Shown here in pieces: positions 55,194 to 64,000 of a DNA stretch of 64,000 bases. How positions within the stretch are numbered: the first letter of the stretch is position 1; every line of letters begins with the position of its first letter. The position numbers and the translations under genes were made by a program. Source of the stretch: Spongorhabdus nitratireducens (lineage in GTDB: Bacteria > Pseudomonadota > Gammaproteobacteria > Pseudomonadales > Endozoicomonadaceae); contig CANDOC010000005.1 in the NCBI GenBank assembly GCA_947387575.1, positions 186,001 through 250,000 on the forward strand. The letters are read 5' to 3'. The notes below the pieces were generated by a model. It searched no databases. It had not been told where the DNA came from and saw nothing but the letters and a program-made list of their open reading frames with translations.

Positions 55194-56420
55194 ATGCCAA
55201 ACCGTCGAGCTATTATTCTGGTTCTGGACTCTTTTGGTATTGGCGCAACCGCAGACGCAGAAAAGTTTGGTGATAAAGGTGCCGACACCCTCGGTCATAT
55301 CGCTGAAGCCTGCGCTGACGGTAAAGCCGATGAAGGCCGTCAGGGCCCGCTGAATCTGCCACATCTGGCCCAGCTGGGATTGCTGGAAGCATCCCGTCTG
55401 AGCACTGGTCAATATCCGAAAGGTATGGAACCGGTAACTGCAACAGGCGCTTGGGGTTATGCCGGCGAGCTGAGCAGTGGCAAGGATACACCAAGCGGTC
55501 ACTGGGAAATGGCCGGGGTACCGGTTCTGTTTGACTGGGGTTATTTCTCTGAAACCGAAAATTCTTTCCCGGAGCCTTTGCTGCAGGCTCTGATCGAAGA
55601 GGGTGAGCTGCCGGGTGTACTGGGTAACTGCCACTCTTCCGGTACTGAAATTATCGCCAAGTACGGCGAAGAACACATGAAGACCGGCAAGCCGATCGTT
55701 TACACCTCTGCTGACAGTGTCTTCCAGATCGCTGCCCACGAAGAAAGCTTTGGTCTTGAGCGTTTGCTGAAGCTGTGCGAAACCGCTCGCAAGCTGCTGG
55801 ACGAATACAACATTGGTCGTGTTATTGCGCGTCCGTTTATCGGTTCCAGCCCGGAAGACTTCAAGCGTACCGGTAACCGTCGTGACTACGCGGTACCACC
55901 ACCGGCAGCAACCCTGCTGGACAAGCTGGTCGAGTCCGGCGGTGAAGTTGTCAGTGTCGGCAAGATTGCTGATATCTTTGCTCACCGTGGTATCACCCAC
56001 AAGATCAAGGCGACCGGCCTGGACAACCTGTTTGATGCGACCATGGACGCTCTGCGCGAGCTGCCTGAACAGGGTCTGGTCTTCACCAACTTCGTAGACT
56101 TCGACAGTGAATATGGTCACCGTCGTAATGTTGCCGGCTATGCCGATGCGCTGGAGCGTCTGGATAGTCGTCTGCCCGAGCTGCTGGCACAGATGCAGCC
56201 GGAAGATGTACTGATTATTTCTGCTGACCATGGTTGTGACCCGACATGGGTCGGCACTGACCACACCCGTGAGAATATTCCGGTGCTGGTTTACGGTGAA
56301 AAAGTGCCGGCTGGCAGTCTGGGTGCCCGTGGTACCTTTGCCGACATTGGCCAGTCACTGGCCAGCTGGTTTGGAATCGAGCCGCTGGAATACGGCAGTT
56401 CTTTCCTTGCGGATGTATAA
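55194..56420 (+). CDS. deoB: Phosphopentomutase
   Basis: Converts ribose 1-phosphate or deoxyribose 1-phosphate to the 5-phosphates, feeding nucleoside sugars into central metabolism. The 408 residues match bacterial DeoB, an alkaline-phosphatase-superfamily enzyme with two metal ions. Visible metal-site blocks are [14 protein letters not shown] at the N-terminus, DTPSGHWEM in the middle, and [18 protein letters not shown] near the end. The ATG at 55194 follows AAGGA; a frame extension to 55176 is less likely. It shares strong codon bias with nupC and deoD. Confidence 0.96.
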   Translation: MPNRRAIILVLDSFGIGATADAEKFGDKGADTLGHIAEACADGKADEGRQGPLNLPHLAQLGLLEASRLSTGQYPKGMEPVTATGAWGYAGELSSGKDTPSGHWEMAGVPVLFDWGYFSETENSFPEPLLQALIEEGELPGVLGNCHSSGTEIIAKYGEEHMKTGKPIVYTSADSVFQIAAHEESFGLERLLKLCETARKLLDEYNIGRVIARPFIGSSPEDFKRTGNRRDYAVPPPAATLLDKLVESGGEVVSVGKIADIFAHRGITHKIKATGLDNLFDATMDALRELPEQGLVFTNFVDFDSEYGHRRNVAGYADALERLDSRLPELLAQMQPEDVLIISADHGCDPTWVGTDHTRENIPVLVYGEKVPAGSLGARGTFADIGQSLASWFGIEPLEYGSSFLADV

Positions 56421-56439
56421 ACCGTTTCAGGTTTGGTGA

Positions 56440-56459
56440 CCCGCTTTGCGGCGGGTCCT
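56440..56459 (+). terminator. Short GC-rich hairpin between deoB and deoD
   Basis: GACCCGC (56440-56446) pairs with GCGGGTC (56453-56459). The exit side is C-rich with no T-run, so it may stabilise or partly attenuate the transcript rather than end it. Confidence 0.4.
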
Positions 56460-56500
56460 TCCGCGTTCCCCCCTCCCTTTTAGATAATTGCAGGTGATGT

Positions 56501-57211
56501 ATGCCTACTCCTCATATTAATGCTCAGCCAGGTGCTTTCGCTGAAACTGTTCTGCTGCCGGGTGATCCGCTGCGCGCCAAGTTCATCGCCGAGAACTTCC
56601 TGGAAAACGTTGAGGAAGTAACCAATGTCCGCAACATGCTGGGTTACACCGGCGAGTACAAGGGCAAGAAAATTTCTGTGATGGGTTCCGGCATGGGTAT
56701 TCCTTCTGCCTCCATCTACTACAAGGAACTGATCACCGAGTATGGCGTGAAGAACCTGGTTCGTGTCGGCAGCTGTGGTGCTGTTTCCAAGGACGTTAAG
56801 GTACGTGACGTTGTTATCGGTATGGGTGCCTGCACCGACTCCAAGGTTAACCGTATCCGTTTCAAGGATCACGACTTTGCTGCTATCGCTGATTTCGGCC
56901 TGCTGGAAAAGTCTGTTGCTGCTGCGCGTGAGCAAGGCGTCAACATCATGGTCGGTAACCTGTTCTCTGCAGACCTGTTCTACTCTCCAGACGGCGAAAT
57001 GTTCGACGTAATGGAAAAGTACGACGTTCTGGGTGTTGAAATGGAAGCTGCCGGCCTGTACGGCGTATGTGCTGAATTCGGTGCCAAGGGTCTGGCGATC
57101 TGCACCGTAAGTGACCACATCCGTACCGGTGAAGCGCTGGATGCTGAAGCTCGTCAGGTTTCCTTCAAGGAAATGATGGTCGTTGCACTGGAAGCTGCTA
57201 CCCAGTTCTGA
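56501..57211 (+). CDS. deoD: Purine nucleoside phosphorylase DeoD type
   Basis: Phosphorolyses purine (deoxy)nucleosides to the free base and pentose 1-phosphate, the substrate of DeoB. The 236 residues match the hexameric bacterial PNP family. [11 protein letters not shown] holds phosphate-binding residues, RVGSCGAV lies in the phosphate site, and [11 protein letters not shown] binds the ribose. The final [11 protein letters not shown] block carries the catalytic aspartate. It starts 80 bases after deoB, in the same unit, with a perfect terminator downstream. Confidence 0.96.
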   Translation: MPTPHINAQPGAFAETVLLPGDPLRAKFIAENFLENVEEVTNVRNMLGYTGEYKGKKISVMGSGMGIPSASIYYKELITEYGVKNLVRVGSCGAVSKDVKVRDVVIGMGACTDSKVNRIRFKDHDFAAIADFGLLEKSVAAAREQGVNIMVGNLFSADLFYSPDGEMFDVMEKYDVLGVEMEAAGLYGVCAEFGAKGLAICTVSDHIRTGEALDAEARQVSFKEMMVVALEAATQF

Positions 57212-57262
57212 TCCTGACGGCTGAAGAGTTCGGGCTATAGAGCTCCCGGACTTATTGGCTGC

Positions 57263-57306
57263 AAACAGAATGCCCGCATATCGAAGGATGTGCGGGCATT
57301 CTGTTT
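57263..57306. terminator. Bidirectional terminator between deoD and the LysR gene
   Basis: AAACAGAATGCCCGCA (57263-57278) and TGCGGGCATTCTGTTT (57291-57306) form a perfect 16-bp stem with a 12-base loop. T-runs and A-runs flank it, so it can serve both convergent genes. Confidence 0.9.
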
Positions 57307-58239
57307 TTAAACCGGGTTAATTTCCGGCGTGATGTTCTTTTCTACCAGTTCATCAATCTTGGATTTCAGCTGTTGGTAAAAAGCCTGACACAACCGTGAA
57401 GAGGTGTGTAGTGCTGGCAGAATAACAGCAACATCAAAGGTGATATCCGGTTCAAAAGGCTTCAGTACAATCTGGGAGTCACTGCGGCGGGTAAAATCAC
57501 GGGCGGTAACCGGATCAACCAACATGCTACCCATGCCTTCGTTGACCATCGACAGGCCGGAAGGAAAAACATGAATTTCGGCGATGACATTAAGGTTGCA
57601 GCAGGCTTTACGAAACAGGGTGCTGATATCACTGGTAACCGGATGACTTTCTTCCAGGGTAATCATGGGTTGTTCATGCATATCCTGAACCGTAATCACC
57701 TCTTTTTGTGCCAGTGGCGAATCAATGTGGACGGCACATAGCATTTTTAGCTGATAGCTGTGAGTAATCAGGTTAGTTGGAGTTTCGGGCATTTCAGCAA
57801 TACCGATATCGCAGTGTCCGGCTTTAACCCAGTTCACCACCTTTTTCGAGTCGAAGGTTTTCAGTGCAATCCGGGCTTCCGGATTTTCAGCATGGAATCC
57901 CGATATTACCTTGGGCAGAAAACTGTACGACAATCCAGGCATACAGCCGACCTGCAACTTGCCAACCCGTCCGTTTCTCAGTTCATCTGACAATCTTTCC
58001 AGGTTTCTGCAGGACGCAAGAATATGATCAACGCTTTCTGCCATATGCCGGGCTTCGGGTGTCAGTTCGGCAGCATATTTGGTGCGCTTGAATAACAGGA
58101 AGCCAACTTCGGACTCCAGGCTTGATATAGCACTGCTGACAGCAGGTTGAGTCAGCGACAATCGTTGTGCGGCGCGTGAAATATTTCCACAACGTACGAC
58201 TTCAAAAAAGATTTCCAGTTTTCTCAGATTGAAATTCAT
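57307..58239 (-). CDS. LysR family transcriptional regulator
   Basis: DNA-binding regulator of 310 residues. The N-terminal winged helix (residues 1-60) contains GNISRAAQRLSLTQPAVSSAISSLE, the recognition region, followed by the LysR effector-binding domain (about 90-295). The inducer is unknown. It is divergent from rarD, with about 290 bases between the start codons, and a 9-bp inverted repeat 22 bases upstream of its own start is a plausible operator. The downstream plus-strand genes (rarD, cyclodeaminase, tripartite transporter) are candidate targets. Confidence 0.93.
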   Translation of the reverse strand: MNFNLRKLEIFFEVVRCGNISRAAQRLSLTQPAVSSAISSLESEVGFLLFKRTKYAAELTPEARHMAESVDHILASCRNLERLSDELRNGRVGKLQVGCMPGLSYSFLPKVISGFHAENPEARIALKTFDSKKVVNWVKAGHCDIGIAEMPETPTNLITHSYQLKMLCAVHIDSPLAQKEVITVQDMHEQPMITLEESHPVTSDISTLFRKACCNLNVIAEIHVFPSGLSMVNEGMGSMLVDPVTARDFTRRSDSQIVLKPFEPDITFDVAVILPALHTSSRLCQAFYQQLKSKIDELVEKNITPEINPV

Positions 58240-58260
58240 AACAAACCTGAAATGTTCAGA

Positions 58261-58285
58261 TATAAATTCTGTTTATGAATTTATA
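58261..58285. promoter_or_regulatory. Candidate LysR-type operator
   Basis: TATAAATTC (58261-58269) and GAATTTATA (58277-58285) are perfect 9-bp inverted arms around seven bases, just upstream of the LysR gene. They include the T-N11-A form expected of LysR sites. Autoregulation is inferred from position; the low GC content means chance is possible. Confidence 0.5.
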
Positions 58286-58529
58286 AGCAATATTAAATGT
58301 ATTTATGTTTGAGTATTTTGCACAATCATTACCGAACACACTACAAAAATAATTTTTAGCAGCATCACAATAAGTTACGAGTGATCGATATGAGCCTTTC
58401 CGGTAATCCTGCAATGTTGTCAGAGCACCCAAACAGTCAGTCCCGGCATGATGATATGCCTGCTCTCATATCAGCAAGCATGGTTAATCTGTCTGGCTTT
58501 TTTGTACTGGATGGCCGGAGATGAAAACA

Positions 58530-59408
58530 ATGCTGGCTCGATATCGTGGTGAGTGGCTGACATTGACGTCTTTTCTGATTTGGGGATTGCTGCCGCTGTA
58601 CTTTCAGCAGCTGGCTGAACATAGCGCATCCACCATTCTTGCCGCCAGGGTACTTTTGTCAGTGCCGGTACTGGCCATTGTGTTTTTTCTTGTTCGTAAG
58701 AATCTGAAGCGTCCCTCCTGCTCTCAGGCAGGCTGGGCTCTGTTAGGTGCTGCATTAATTTCGACCAGTTGGTTCGGTAACCTGTGGGGAACCCTGAATG
58801 GTCAACTGCTGGCTGTCAGTCTGGCTTTTTTTCTGAGCCCGATTCTGACCATTGTGGCAGGGATGCTTTTTTTCAATGAACGCCTGTCAGTGCAGCAGTG
58901 GCTTTCGTTTGTTATCTGTGTTGTTGCTTTTGTTTTCTATTGCATTGCTAACGGTGAGCTGCCCTGGTTGACGCTGATGATTGCGTTTGCCTTCGCATTG
59001 TTCAGTGTGGTCAAACGCAAGGGGCAGGTCAGTGAGCTGGCAGGGCTGGGTGCTGAAGTGGTGCTGATGCTACCGGTAGCACTTTTCATTCTCTGGGGGA
59101 CCACTCCAACTATCGGTTTCAGCTGGAGCAGTGATCTCTGGCTGCTTTGTATCGTTCCGATCTATTACCTGCCACTGGCACTGTACGGTATGGGTGTTCG
59201 CAGTGTCAGACAGATTACAACAGCCGGACTGATGACGTATATCGAACCCGTCATCATGTATGTGCTGGCATTAACAGTCTTTCAGGAAGAAATAAGTCCT
59301 TTGAAGCAGATAGCCATGTATCTGGTATGGCTGGGGGTTCTGGTCTCATTTCCGTTTAAAAAAATCAGATTGGGGCGCAGATCCCATACCTATGAATCCG
59401 GCCATTAA
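58530..59408 (+). CDS. rarD: EamA family transporter RarD
   Basis: Inner-membrane protein of about 292 residues and roughly ten membrane segments, two EamA halves. The early SFLIWGLLPLYFQQL and later LTVFQEEISPLKQIAMYLVWLGVL fit RarD. Its substrate is not established in any organism I know of. The ATG at 58530 has GGAG nine bases upstream; an ATG at 58521 touches the GGAG and is less likely. It is divergent from the LysR gene. Confidence 0.87.
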   Translation: MLARYRGEWLTLTSFLIWGLLPLYFQQLAEHSASTILAARVLLSVPVLAIVFFLVRKNLKRPSCSQAGWALLGAALISTSWFGNLWGTLNGQLLAVSLAFFLSPILTIVAGMLFFNERLSVQQWLSFVICVVAFVFYCIANGELPWLTLMIAFAFALFSVVKRKGQVSELAGLGAEVVLMLPVALFILWGTTPTIGFSWSSDLWLLCIVPIYYLPLALYGMGVRSVRQITTAGLMTYIEPVIMYVLALTVFQEEISPLKQIAMYLVWLGVLVSFPFKKIRLGRRSHTYESGH

Positions 59409-59468
59409 ATGTCATGGTCAGTCAAAGCACCAAGTGCATTATAAAAAATTATAACAGGGGTATTGCTG

Positions 59469-60458
59469 TTGGAAATTCTCTATCTTACACCTGAAGATGT
59501 TCTGGCAACCGGTATTACCAACCAGGAATTTCGTACCCTGGTCGCCGGTGCACTGGCACAGCACGGACGGAAAAAAGTTGAAAATCCGCCCAAGCCGGGT
59601 ATTCATCCGCTGCCGCAAACTTTCCTGCATGCCATGCCGGCTTATCTGGAAGAGACCCGTGAAGCCGGTATCAAATGGGTCAGTGGATTTTTCGATAATC
59701 CTAAACAGAACCTGCCGGCTATTATGGGACTAATTGTTCTCAATGATGCCGATACCGGTGCACCCACTGCCATTATCGACGGAGGCTGGATCACCAATAT
59801 GCGGACTGCAGCCGTAACCGCAGTCGCAGCTGAGCAGCTGGCACCGGCTAATGTTCGTTCTATCGGTATTGTCGGTACCGGGATGCAGGCCCGTTATCAC
59901 ATGCTGATGATGCAGGATATGTTCCCCCAGCTGGAAGTGGTCAAAGGCTTTGATATTTATCAGCCAGGCCTGGAGAGCTTTGCTGAAGATATGAAGCGCG
60001 AGCTGAATATCAATGTGCAGCCGGTGAGCTCGGTATCCGAGGCGGTTCAGGGCTCTGACATTGTTATGACCTGTACCGGTGTTCTGAAAGAACCCATTTT
60101 CTTCTGGGATGATGTCAAGCCGGGTGCGCTGGTACTGCCGGTGCACGGTGGTGGCTGGGAGTTTGATGTAATGAACAAGGCAGATGTGCTGATTACTGAC
60201 AGCCATCAGCAGGTTGCCTCTTTCCTCGATGGCAAATACAACATTCCTGAATCATCCCTTGAGCTGGGTGAAGTTGTAGCCGATCTGAAACCCGGCCGGG
60301 TTTCCCAGGAGCAGCGCATTCTCAACTTCAACCTTGGCCTGGCTATTCACGATATTGCGATTGCCCACCGGGTTTGCGAATTGGCCCGGGAAAAGGGGCA
60401 GGGTGTCAACCTGCCTTATGACCCGGGTGTCTACCCGGTACCGGGAGCAAAGAAATAA
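59469..60458 (+). CDS. Ornithine cyclodeaminase / mu-crystallin family protein
   Basis: NAD(P)-dependent enzyme of about 329 residues. The Rossmann motif GIVGTGMQARYHM lies near 138-150, with DGGWITNMRTAAVTAVA before it, a hallmark of the family. Members include ornithine cyclodeaminase, alanine dehydrogenases and ketimine reductases; the sequence does not decide between them. The start is probably the TTG at 59469, eight bases after AGGGG; a TTG at 59463 is too close. It precedes the tripartite transporter genes by about 170 bases, which suggests, but does not prove, that its substrate or product relates to that transporter. Confidence 0.87.
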   Translation: MEILYLTPEDVLATGITNQEFRTLVAGALAQHGRKKVENPPKPGIHPLPQTFLHAMPAYLEETREAGIKWVSGFFDNPKQNLPAIMGLIVLNDADTGAPTAIIDGGWITNMRTAAVTAVAAEQLAPANVRSIGIVGTGMQARYHMLMMQDMFPQLEVVKGFDIYQPGLESFAEDMKRELNINVQPVSSVSEAVQGSDIVMTCTGVLKEPIFFWDDVKPGALVLPVHGGGWEFDVMNKADVLITDSHQQVASFLDGKYNIPESSLELGEVVADLKPGRVSQEQRILNFNLGLAIHDIAIAHRVCELAREKGQGVNLPYDPGVYPVPGAKK

Positions 60459-60626
60459 TTTACTAACTGGTGTACATAGACCAGCAGTGGAATAGGCAGC
60501 CTGCTGTGCTGTCGTATTCAGAATTTTGTGGTGAGGCAAGTGACTGCTGTCTTGCCGGGGCTGTCACTGTCATACCTGAAAGGTATTGAGACAGCCTGCT
60601 CACCATAAACGTTGAGAGGAATAAAT

Positions 60627-61094
60627 ATGGATAGACGGAAAATTGATGTCGTTTTATCAACGCTGCTAATCATTATCTCCGTAATCATTTTAACCAATGA
60701 CAATCTGGTTGAAGGTGGCGTTGAAACCGAACTGGGTTCGATGTTTCTGCCGCGCATTGTTGCCGGCCTGATTATTATTTTTGCCGCCGTGATGGGCATT
60801 GAATCACTGCTGAAACTGTTGCGGCAGGCGAAACAGGAAGAGTCCGAAATTATTGTTACCCAGGGTTTCTCCGGGGTTCTGGTTTATATCGGTATTTTTA
60901 TCGCTTACTGGCTGGCTGTACCCCATGTCGGCTTTCTGGTGGCAACACCTTTCGTGATGTTCAGTGTGGCTGTGTTGCTGGGTGGTCGTAACTGGATACC
61001 TATAACACTGGTATCTGTTATTACGCCGCTGCTTATCTTCTATGGTTCCAGCCACTTCCTCCGGGTTTATCTACCAACCTGGACCCTGTCCTGA
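60627..61094 (+). CDS. tctB: Tripartite tricarboxylate transporter small membrane subunit (TctB)
   Basis: Membrane protein of 155 residues with four hydrophobic segments, the small subunit of the TctABC family. GSMFLPRIVAGLIIIFAAVMGIE is typical. It would stabilise TctA in the membrane. The ATG at 60627 has AGGA seven bases upstream; the TTG at 60612 is not needed. TctA follows after 14 bases. The order B-A-C differs from the more common C-B-A. Confidence 0.88.
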   Translation: MDRRKIDVVLSTLLIIISVIILTNDNLVEGGVETELGSMFLPRIVAGLIIIFAAVMGIESLLKLLRQAKQEESEIIVTQGFSGVLVYIGIFIAYWLAVPHVGFLVATPFVMFSVAVLLGGRNWIPITLVSVITPLLIFYGSSHFLRVYLPTWTLS

Positions 61095-61108
61095 CGAGAA
61101 CTGTTCCT

Positions 61109-62629
61109 ATGATTGAAAATATTATTGGTGGATTTTCTTCGATTCTCGCGGTCGGGCCCATACTCGGTATTATTGCCGGCGTTATTGTCGGTATCGTATT
61201 CGGGGCGATTCCTGGCATTTCAGCCATTATGGCCATTGCCATTATTCTGCCGCTGACGTTTTATGTGGATCCGATTATCGGCATCACCATGCTGCTGGCA
61301 GTTTACAAGGCCGGTATTTATGGTGGCTCGATCTCTGCCATTCTGATTAATACCCCCGGAGCTGCAGCATCCTTTCTGACGGCAGTTGATGGCAATGCCC
61401 TGACCAAGGCAGGTAAATCAGGTAAGGCACTGGATATCTCCCTGTTCTCCTCTGTTTCCGGTGAGGTCATAGCCACTCTGGTGCTGATTCTGGTTGCTGC
61501 ACCGATTTCTGCGATATCGCTACAGGCCGGTCCGATTGAGAAGGTGTTCCTGCTGCTGTTTGCCTTTACCGTTATCAGTACTCTGGCTGGACAATCGATT
61601 TCTCGTGGTTTGTTGTCCTGTACGCTCGGTATGCTGTTTGCCATGGTTGGCTTGTCGACTATTACCGGTGCTTCCCGTTTCACCTTCGGTATCACTGAGC
61701 TGATGTCCGGGTTTACATTCACTCCGATGCTGATCGGTATTTTGGTAATGCCGGAAGTGTTGAATGTAGTCAGACAGCGAAAGAAGTCACACAGTGATAT
61801 GGCCATTACCCGCTCGCCCAATCCGGCTGATAACCGTATCAGCTGGAAAGAGTACCGCTCGGTGTTTGGCACCATTCTGAAATCCAGTGGTATCGGTACC
61901 TTTATCGGCGCGTTGCCGGGTCTGGGCTCCAGTACTGCTGCATTTATGGCTTACGGTGAGGCGAAGCGTACTTCCAAAAAGCCGGAAGAGTATGGCAAGG
62001 GTTCGATTGAAGGTATAGCGGCGGCAGAATCAGCCAACAATGCGGTTTGTGGTTCCAGTCTGATCCCGATGCTGACCCTCAGTATTCCCGGTGATGATGT
62101 CGCGGCACTGCTGATGGGTGCGTTCCTGATTCACGGCCTGACACCGGGTCCGCTGATCTTCTTTGAGCATACTGAAACCATCTATGCCATTTTTGCCGGC
62201 TTCCTGATTACAGATCTGTTCCTGCTGGGTATTGCCAAGTCCGGGTTCAGTTTCTTCGTCAAAGTGGCTTCACTGCGGCGCTATTATATCTTCCCGTGTG
62301 TGACCATTTTTGCCTTCACCGGCGCTTTCACTGCCGGTCAGAATATGAACGACATCCTGATCCTGATCGGCTTTACCGTGATGGGTTATGGCATGCGACT
62401 GGTTGGACTGAACCCGGCCATCTTTATTATCGGATTTATTCTGACCCCGTATCTGGAACAGAACCTGGATCAGGCACTGGCGATTGTCGGTACTGACTAC
62501 CACCTGCTGTTTGCTTCCCCCTTCTCATGGGTATTTATCGCGCTTTCGATCTTCTTCGTATATTCCAGCGTGTATATGAAAAAGAAGAAAGCCGGCAACT
62601 CAACTCAGGCGCAAGAGGTAACGTCGTAA
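61109..62629 (+). CDS. tctA: Tripartite tricarboxylate transporter large permease (TctA)
   Basis: Large permease of 506 residues and about twelve membrane segments. Two signature glycine-proline loops, GAIPGISAIMAIAI (near 33-46) and IGALPGLGSSTAAFMAYGEAKR (near 265-286), mirror each other. The AAAESANNAVCGSSLIPMLTLSIPG block (about 307-331) is diagnostic. It moves a carboxylate delivered by TctC, powered by an ion gradient. The substrate is open: TctC-type (Bug) receptors bind many carboxylates. It is followed by tctC after 124 bases. Confidence 0.93.
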   Translation: MIENIIGGFSSILAVGPILGIIAGVIVGIVFGAIPGISAIMAIAIILPLTFYVDPIIGITMLLAVYKAGIYGGSISAILINTPGAAASFLTAVDGNALTKAGKSGKALDISLFSSVSGEVIATLVLILVAAPISAISLQAGPIEKVFLLLFAFTVISTLAGQSISRGLLSCTLGMLFAMVGLSTITGASRFTFGITELMSGFTFTPMLIGILVMPEVLNVVRQRKKSHSDMAITRSPNPADNRISWKEYRSVFGTILKSSGIGTFIGALPGLGSSTAAFMAYGEAKRTSKKPEEYGKGSIEGIAAAESANNAVCGSSLIPMLTLSIPGDDVAALLMGAFLIHGLTPGPLIFFEHTETIYAIFAGFLITDLFLLGIAKSGFSFFVKVASLRRYYIFPCVTIFAFTGAFTAGQNMNDILILIGFTVMGYGMRLVGLNPAIFIIGFILTPYLEQNLDQALAIVGTDYHLLFASPFSWVFIALSIFFVYSSVYMKKKKAGNSTQAQEVTS

Positions 62630-62753
62630 CCAGAAAAACAATAACAGACACAAGGAGCATGGCACCTGCTTTATCTTTCCCTTTTTCACAGGCAGCGTGC
62701 CGTACTTTGAAACAAACGATGAACCTATAAGAAATTACTAGCAGGCATTTATT

Positions 62754-63701
62754 ATGAACAACATGAAAAAATCACTGACCATCCTCGCTGGCGCTCTGGC
62801 CGTTTGCTTGTCTGCGGGCGCTGCTCAGGCTGGATATCCGGAGAAGCCGATCAAGGTTGTTGTACCTTACGGTGCGGGTGGTGATTCCGATCTGACAACC
62901 CGGATCTGGGCTGATGCTGTCGAGAAAGAGCTGGGTGTGCCGGTCGTTGTCATCAACAAGCCCGGCGGTGGCGGTATTGTCGGTACTGCTTTCGTGGCTA
63001 ACTCCAGAAAAGATGGTTACACCCTGATCAATGCCGGTCTTGGCAATATGCTGGTAACCCCTAACTTCAGCAAGACGCCCTACAGCTTTGACAGCTTTAC
63101 TCCGGTCGTAAAAATGACCTCGGTACCGCTGGCTGTTGTTGTAGCCAAAGACAGTCCGTACAAAACCTTTGATGACTTTATCAAGGGGGCAAAGAACAAA
63201 ACTGTGACTCAGGGTTCCTGGGGTGCTTCGTCCTCTGGCACCATTCTGGCCAATATCATTGCTGACCAGGCCGGTTACAAGCCCAAATATGTCCATGCCA
63301 AGGACGGTGCAACCTCTATGGTTTCCGTGATTGGTGGTCACATTGATTCAGCTGTATCGTTCCCGCCGATCTTTGGCCCGCACCTCAAGTCTGAGCGCGC
63401 CCGAGCGCTGGTTATGAACCAGAAGATGGATGCATTCCCGGGTGTTCCGACCTTTGCTGACTACGGCATTGAAGGCAGCTTTGAAGGCTGGTCCGGTATC
63501 TTTGCACCTAAAGGTGTACCAGAGGAAGTCGTCAAGAAGCTGACCGAAGCAACCAATAAAGTGATGAAAGACCCGGCTGTAATCAAGGCCTACCAGAACA
63601 TCGGCGCGACGGTTGATTATCGCTATGGTTCCGAGTGGGTTGACGGCATGCAGGTGACTTACAATATTATGAAAGATGCCGCAGACAAGATGAAAAACTG
63701 A
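62754..63701 (+). CDS. tctC: Tripartite tricarboxylate transporter substrate-binding protein (TctC/Bug)
   Basis: Exported binding protein of 315 residues. The signal peptide ends near AQA/GY (about 26), followed by YPEKPIKVVVPYGAGGDSD, the first ligand-binding loop of Bug proteins, then PGGGGIVGTAF and WGASSSGTI. The C-terminal part with GWSGIFAPKGVPEEVVKKL is conserved. It captures a carboxylate for TctA/TctB. Strong codon bias suggests abundant expression, as expected for a receptor. A perfect hairpin terminator lies 20 bases after the stop. Confidence 0.93.
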   Translation: MNNMKKSLTILAGALAVCLSAGAAQAGYPEKPIKVVVPYGAGGDSDLTTRIWADAVEKELGVPVVVINKPGGGGIVGTAFVANSRKDGYTLINAGLGNMLVTPNFSKTPYSFDSFTPVVKMTSVPLAVVVAKDSPYKTFDDFIKGAKNKTVTQGSWGASSSGTILANIIADQAGYKPKYVHAKDGATSMVSVIGGHIDSAVSFPPIFGPHLKSERARALVMNQKMDAFPGVPTFADYGIEGSFEGWSGIFAPKGVPEEVVKKLTEATNKVMKDPAVIKAYQNIGATVDYRYGSEWVDGMQVTYNIMKDAADKMKN

Positions 63702-63721
63702 CAGGCTGCTTTAATCTGTTG

Positions 63722-63759
63722 AAACAAGCCCGAATGCTGCGGAACATTCGGGCTTGTTT
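63722..63759. terminator. Bidirectional terminator between tctC and gltS
   Basis: AAACAAGCCCGAATG (63722-63736) and CATTCGGGCTTGTTT (63745-63759) pair perfectly over 15 bases with an eight-base loop. It can serve both convergent genes. Confidence 0.9.
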
Positions 63760-63768
63760 GGTTTCAGG

Positions 63769-64000
63769 CTATTGAAAAATAGGAAGAGTCAGAAAGCCTT
63801 GAAGTACAACGGCATTGAGCGTGTCAGTAAACACCGAGCCCAGCAGTGGCACAATCAGATAAGCCTTGGGTGAGGGACCATAGCGGTGAGTCAGGGTGCT
63901 GACATTGGCCAGACCTACGGGTGTTGCTCCCAAACCCAGGCCGACAAAGCCGGCGGTAACCAGACTGGCATCATAATCCCGGCCGGCGGCGCGGAACATG
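63769..64000 (-). CDS. gltS: Sodium/glutamate symporter GltS, C-terminal part
   Basis: The last 76 or so residues of a gene that runs off the window. GRDYDASLVTAGFVGLGLG, ATPVGLANV and YGPSPKAYLIVPLLGSVF closely match the C-terminal segments of GltS, the inner-membrane glutamate:sodium symporter. The stop TAG is at 63769. The start and most of the membrane segments lie beyond position 64000. It is convergent with the tripartite transporter operon and shares its terminator. Confidence 0.88.
   Translation of the reverse strand, partial: MFRAAGRDYDASLVTAGFVGLGLGATPVGLANVSTLTHRYGPSPKAYLIVPLLGSVFTDTLNAVVLQGFLTLPIFQ

Noticed and set aside
55179-56264. Minus-strand open frame of 361 residues opposite deoB
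   Set aside because: Shadow of deoB produced by strong codon bias; no recognisable domain.
56480-57118. Minus-strand open frame of 212 residues opposite deoD
   Set aside because: Shadow of deoD for the same reason.

Overview
The window reads as chromosome of a gammaproteobacterium, most likely an Endozoicomonas-like member of the Oceanospirillales (inference). Core genes such as gpsA, sixA, uup, nadK, pepN, glpG, yqfB, nupC and deoB/deoD have typical gammaproteobacterial form. The two secreted SET-domain proteins, one carrying C2H2 zinc fingers, are the kind of eukaryote-like gene expected in an animal-associated marine bacterium. No rRNA, tRNA or CRISPR array was seen. No database search was possible, so family names come from motifs, lengths and gene context.

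Layout. 1-2 kb: gpsA, a DUF4389 membrane protein and sixA. 2-9.4 kb: transporters (VUT-type, TauE/SafE, MFS), a phytanoyl-CoA dioxygenase-like protein, a sulfate-type ABC importer made of binding protein and two permeases with no ATPase gene beside it, and a SEC-C protein. 9.4-15.3 kb: an accessory block on the minus strand holding two paralogous exported SET-domain proteins followed by a family 4 glycosyltransferase; the longer SET protein has an acidic linker, C2H2 zinc fingers and a lysine-rich tail. 15.4-35.7 kb: mostly housekeeping genes, namely an anchored FKBP, pssA, a DUF350/DUF1190/glutathionylspermidine-synthase-like trio, bcp, an FkbM methyltransferase, hmgA-fahA for tyrosine catabolism, uup, a HAD phosphatase, yqfB, nadK, a metallophosphatase, glpG and pepN.

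35.7-41.1 kb is an AT-richer fimbrial island. A pilin-like protein, a histidine-rich putative tip protein and a CS1/TcfC-type usher lie on the plus strand. The chaperone lies on the minus strand and overlaps the end of the usher gene tail to tail. Behind the chaperone is a stretch that looks like a broken, once translationally coupled gene. 41.2-44.8 kb holds a YCF48-like protein paired with an RND/MMPL transporter. 45-52.8 kb holds an RRM RNA-binding protein and a complete Bat cluster (MoxR, DUF58, DUF4381, BatA, BatB/C, BatD). At 52.88-53.15 kb lies a 268-bp element with 32-bp terminal inverted repeats and further nested hairpins, which looks like a MITE. 53.5-57.3 kb is a nucleoside salvage set (nupC, deoB, deoD). 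57.3-64 kb holds a LysR regulator with a candidate operator, rarD, an ornithine cyclodeaminase-family enzyme, a tripartite tricarboxylate transporter and the end of gltS.

The most unusual content is the pair of exported SET proteins (PRDM-like architecture in a bacterium), followed by the nested inverted-repeat element and the fimbrial island with its split strands and decayed gene.
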